Positions 58,336 to 60,000 of a stretch of DNA of 60,000 nucleotides are shown in pieces. Made by a program: the position numbers and the translations under genes. The stretch's first letter is position 1. Every line of letters begins with the position of its first letter. The notes beneath the pieces are model-generated. The model saw only the letters and a program-made list of their open reading frames with translations, was not told the DNA's origin and ran no database searches. The stretch is from Polytrichum commune (taxonomy: Eukaryota > Streptophyta > Polytrichopsida > Polytrichales > Polytrichaceae): NCBI GenBank assembly GCA_950295325.1, contig OX485809.1, forward strand, positions 12,092,001-12,152,000, in the 5' to 3' direction.

Positions 58336-59640
58336 AGTTCTTGAGGGCTGAAGTTTGTGGGTTACATCTGATCATGTTGGTGGGTGAGTTGATGGATGAA
58401 GTTTGTGGGTGGGGTTTCGGGTTGCTTGTTTGTGGGTCAAATCGGTTCATGTTTGTGGGTGAGGGTTAAATTTGTTCATGTTTGTGGGTGTGGGACAAAT
58501 CTGTTCATGTTTGTTGGTTTGTGGGTCAAATCTGGTCATTAGTGGTATCATCTACATTACTTGTAAATGAATGTGCCGCACTTTCAGGCCCATGTCCAGA
58601 ACTGACTCAGATTCCCTTCTTTCAGAAGGATTATGGGTCATGTGGTACATAACTTATGAACTTACATTGATCACAAATTTTTCAGATCCTCTAAGTACAC
58701 ACTATCTGATGATGATGTGGAGACTTGAGTTGTGTGAATGCATTCAATAAGGGTATTTGTGATATTTTGAACTTAGAATGTGTTATACCGTCCAAACCAC
58801 TGTGTAGATATCTGCAAGGAAATGTTTTGTGCCTGGTCGTGTAATAGTAAATGTGTCTTTATGGTGCATTTAGAAATTTCAAACAATTATCAAGTCTTCA
58901 GAGGGTTCCTTAACATGGGAGCTGATCCTAGACACTGGAAGTGGAATTGTGGGCTTGAGGATGGCAGCAAGGAGATTAAACAGTTGTTGGGGAGATGACT
59001 CACACTACTGGAGTTTGATTGTTGTGGATGGCCCCTGCTCAAATGGCTTGCCACCATTTGGCTATTGCTACACATGTGATTTGTTTTCTTTTTCATTCTA
59101 TTTCTTAATTGCTTCCTTTTATTTGATTTGTACTGAATATGCAACTCTGAAAGCTTTGGATCAGCTATGTCTCTTGACTCTATGTACCATACAAGAATCT
59201 TCACACATAGCTAAATTCTCCCTAGTATCAATATGGTTTAGAATGGCATTCACCCAAATGATAACTTGGATACGTTAAGATTCTTTCATCTTGAGATAGC
59301 TGCCTAATATCAGTATTTGACTGGTGTTACAATTTTGATACCAGTCAAATATGTTCTCTGATACCATTACCGATATTGATTATTGATGCCATATATTCAC
59401 CTTTATACCAGTCCAACATTGGTCTGGACCTCAATATTTATTCGTCTAATAGTATTTGTGTGTTTTGGAATTTTAGGTGTGTGGATCATATTGCAAATAC
59501 AACACTTTTTGTTTGTAAACCTCACTGCATCATGTTAATGCATTAGAGCTTCTATAGGTAACTTTAATGAGTAAAGATCTCAAGATGACGAGTGGGATTG
59601 AGGGATGAAGTTTGACTGTGGGAAGCCCTTGTTTACTGCT
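58336..59640. other. Intergenic or intronic, no gene recognised
   Basis: 58336-58550 continues with degenerate gtttgtgggt/gtgggtcaaatc phrases. The rest is AT-rich with short frames only. A ttgat/accagt repeat-like stretch lies near 59300-59420. Confidence 0.5.
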
Positions 59641-59644
59641 ACAG

Positions 59645-59829
59645 ACGTGACAGCTTCGGCACGCTGAAGTCATCTTCGATCTCTATCAAAGAGGGCCCAT
59701 CCTTGCCTAGACGCCGCAGCCAAAGAACATTGCCTAAACCCGCAACAGTGGAAGAGCGGAAAGATCTCCGTGACATGGATGGGGAGGAAGAATCAGCAAC
59801 CACAAAGACTTATGACGAGTACAGCCCAG
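59645..59829 (+). CDS. Possible internal exon of an unknown gene
   Basis: Preceded by a T-rich tract and CTACAG, ended by CCCAG|GTGAGC, both good splice borders. One frame is open throughout: RDSFGTLKSSSISIKEGP..., a basic Arg-rich part (PRRRSQRTLPKP), then an acidic MDGEEES part. Base composition is GC-richer than the flanks. No family recognised; the gene would continue beyond the window. Confidence 0.3.
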
Positions 59830-60000
59830 GTGAGCGTTCTCAACCAGCTGCATATATGGTGTACTTGTGTCCAGCCCATGTGAGCTTCCCAAACCATCTC
59901 CACTTATTGTGTCATTGTGTAGTTATGTCCAGTACTTTACCAGTCATTGCGTAGTTGAATGTGTAGGGCTTTCAGTCCTTTACCAGTCATTGTGTGCTTG

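Overview
The window is nuclear DNA of a land plant. The evidence is a plant-specific AP2/ERF transcription factor with a spliceosomal intron, a CACTA (En/Spm) element with a TNP2-type transposase, a Ty3/gypsy polyprotein of the plant Tat/Athila kind, an L1-type LINE and a piece of plant mitochondrial nad5. I cannot name the species. The ERF gene is long and intron-containing, which differs from the compact, usually intronless angiosperm members of its subgroup, so a seed-free plant, gymnosperm or early-diverging lineage is possible (inference only).

Layout. 1-3775: AT-rich DNA bounded by inverted repeats of about 220-240 bp, probably a Mutator-like non-autonomous transposon cut by the window edge. 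3.2-7.9 kb: short foldback CACTA-type elements, one carrying a second MITE inside its terminus. 9.1-10.5 kb: diverged repeats. 10.9-14.64 kb: the only convincing host gene, an ERF of the ESR/DRN-LEP-FZP type on the + strand, with a TATA-like box, a long leader containing a roughly 360 bp tandem duplication, and two exons separated by a phase-0 intron. 14.64-21.7 kb: non-coding, with one long hairpin and one CACTA-like non-autonomous element. 21.7-27.1 kb: a decayed LINE on the - strand, itself hit by a 90 bp SINE-like insertion. 27.36-27.73 kb: a nad5 NUMT. 28.2-30.16 kb: a solo LTR with perfect TSD inside a foldback MITE. 31.46-32.07 kb: a hAT-type non-autonomous element with perfect 8 bp TSD.

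34.55-43.96 kb: a young Ty3/gypsy element, coding on the - strand, with near-identical LTRs and a perfect TSD. Its single intact 1680-codon frame has Gag, protease and integrase, but reverse transcriptase and RNase H are cleanly missing in frame. It must have been copied in trans and is the most unusual object here. 44-46.2 kb: short tandem repeats and a 5S-rRNA-promoter-like segment (Cassandra-like). A block at 46.6-48.4 kb is a diverged direct copy of 30.2-31.4 kb. 50.6 kb to about 56.8 kb or beyond: a CACTA element whose TNP2 gene (- strand) has two introns and two frameshifts. 57.6-58.3 kb: a 133 bp minisatellite with a telobox-like motif in every unit. One possible host exon lies near 59.7 kb.

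Apart from the ERF gene almost everything is transposon-derived, nested and of mixed age: old (LINE, 30/46 kb repeats), intermediate (CACTA) and very recent (gypsy element). The ERF gene stands out by its GC-rich coding sequence.
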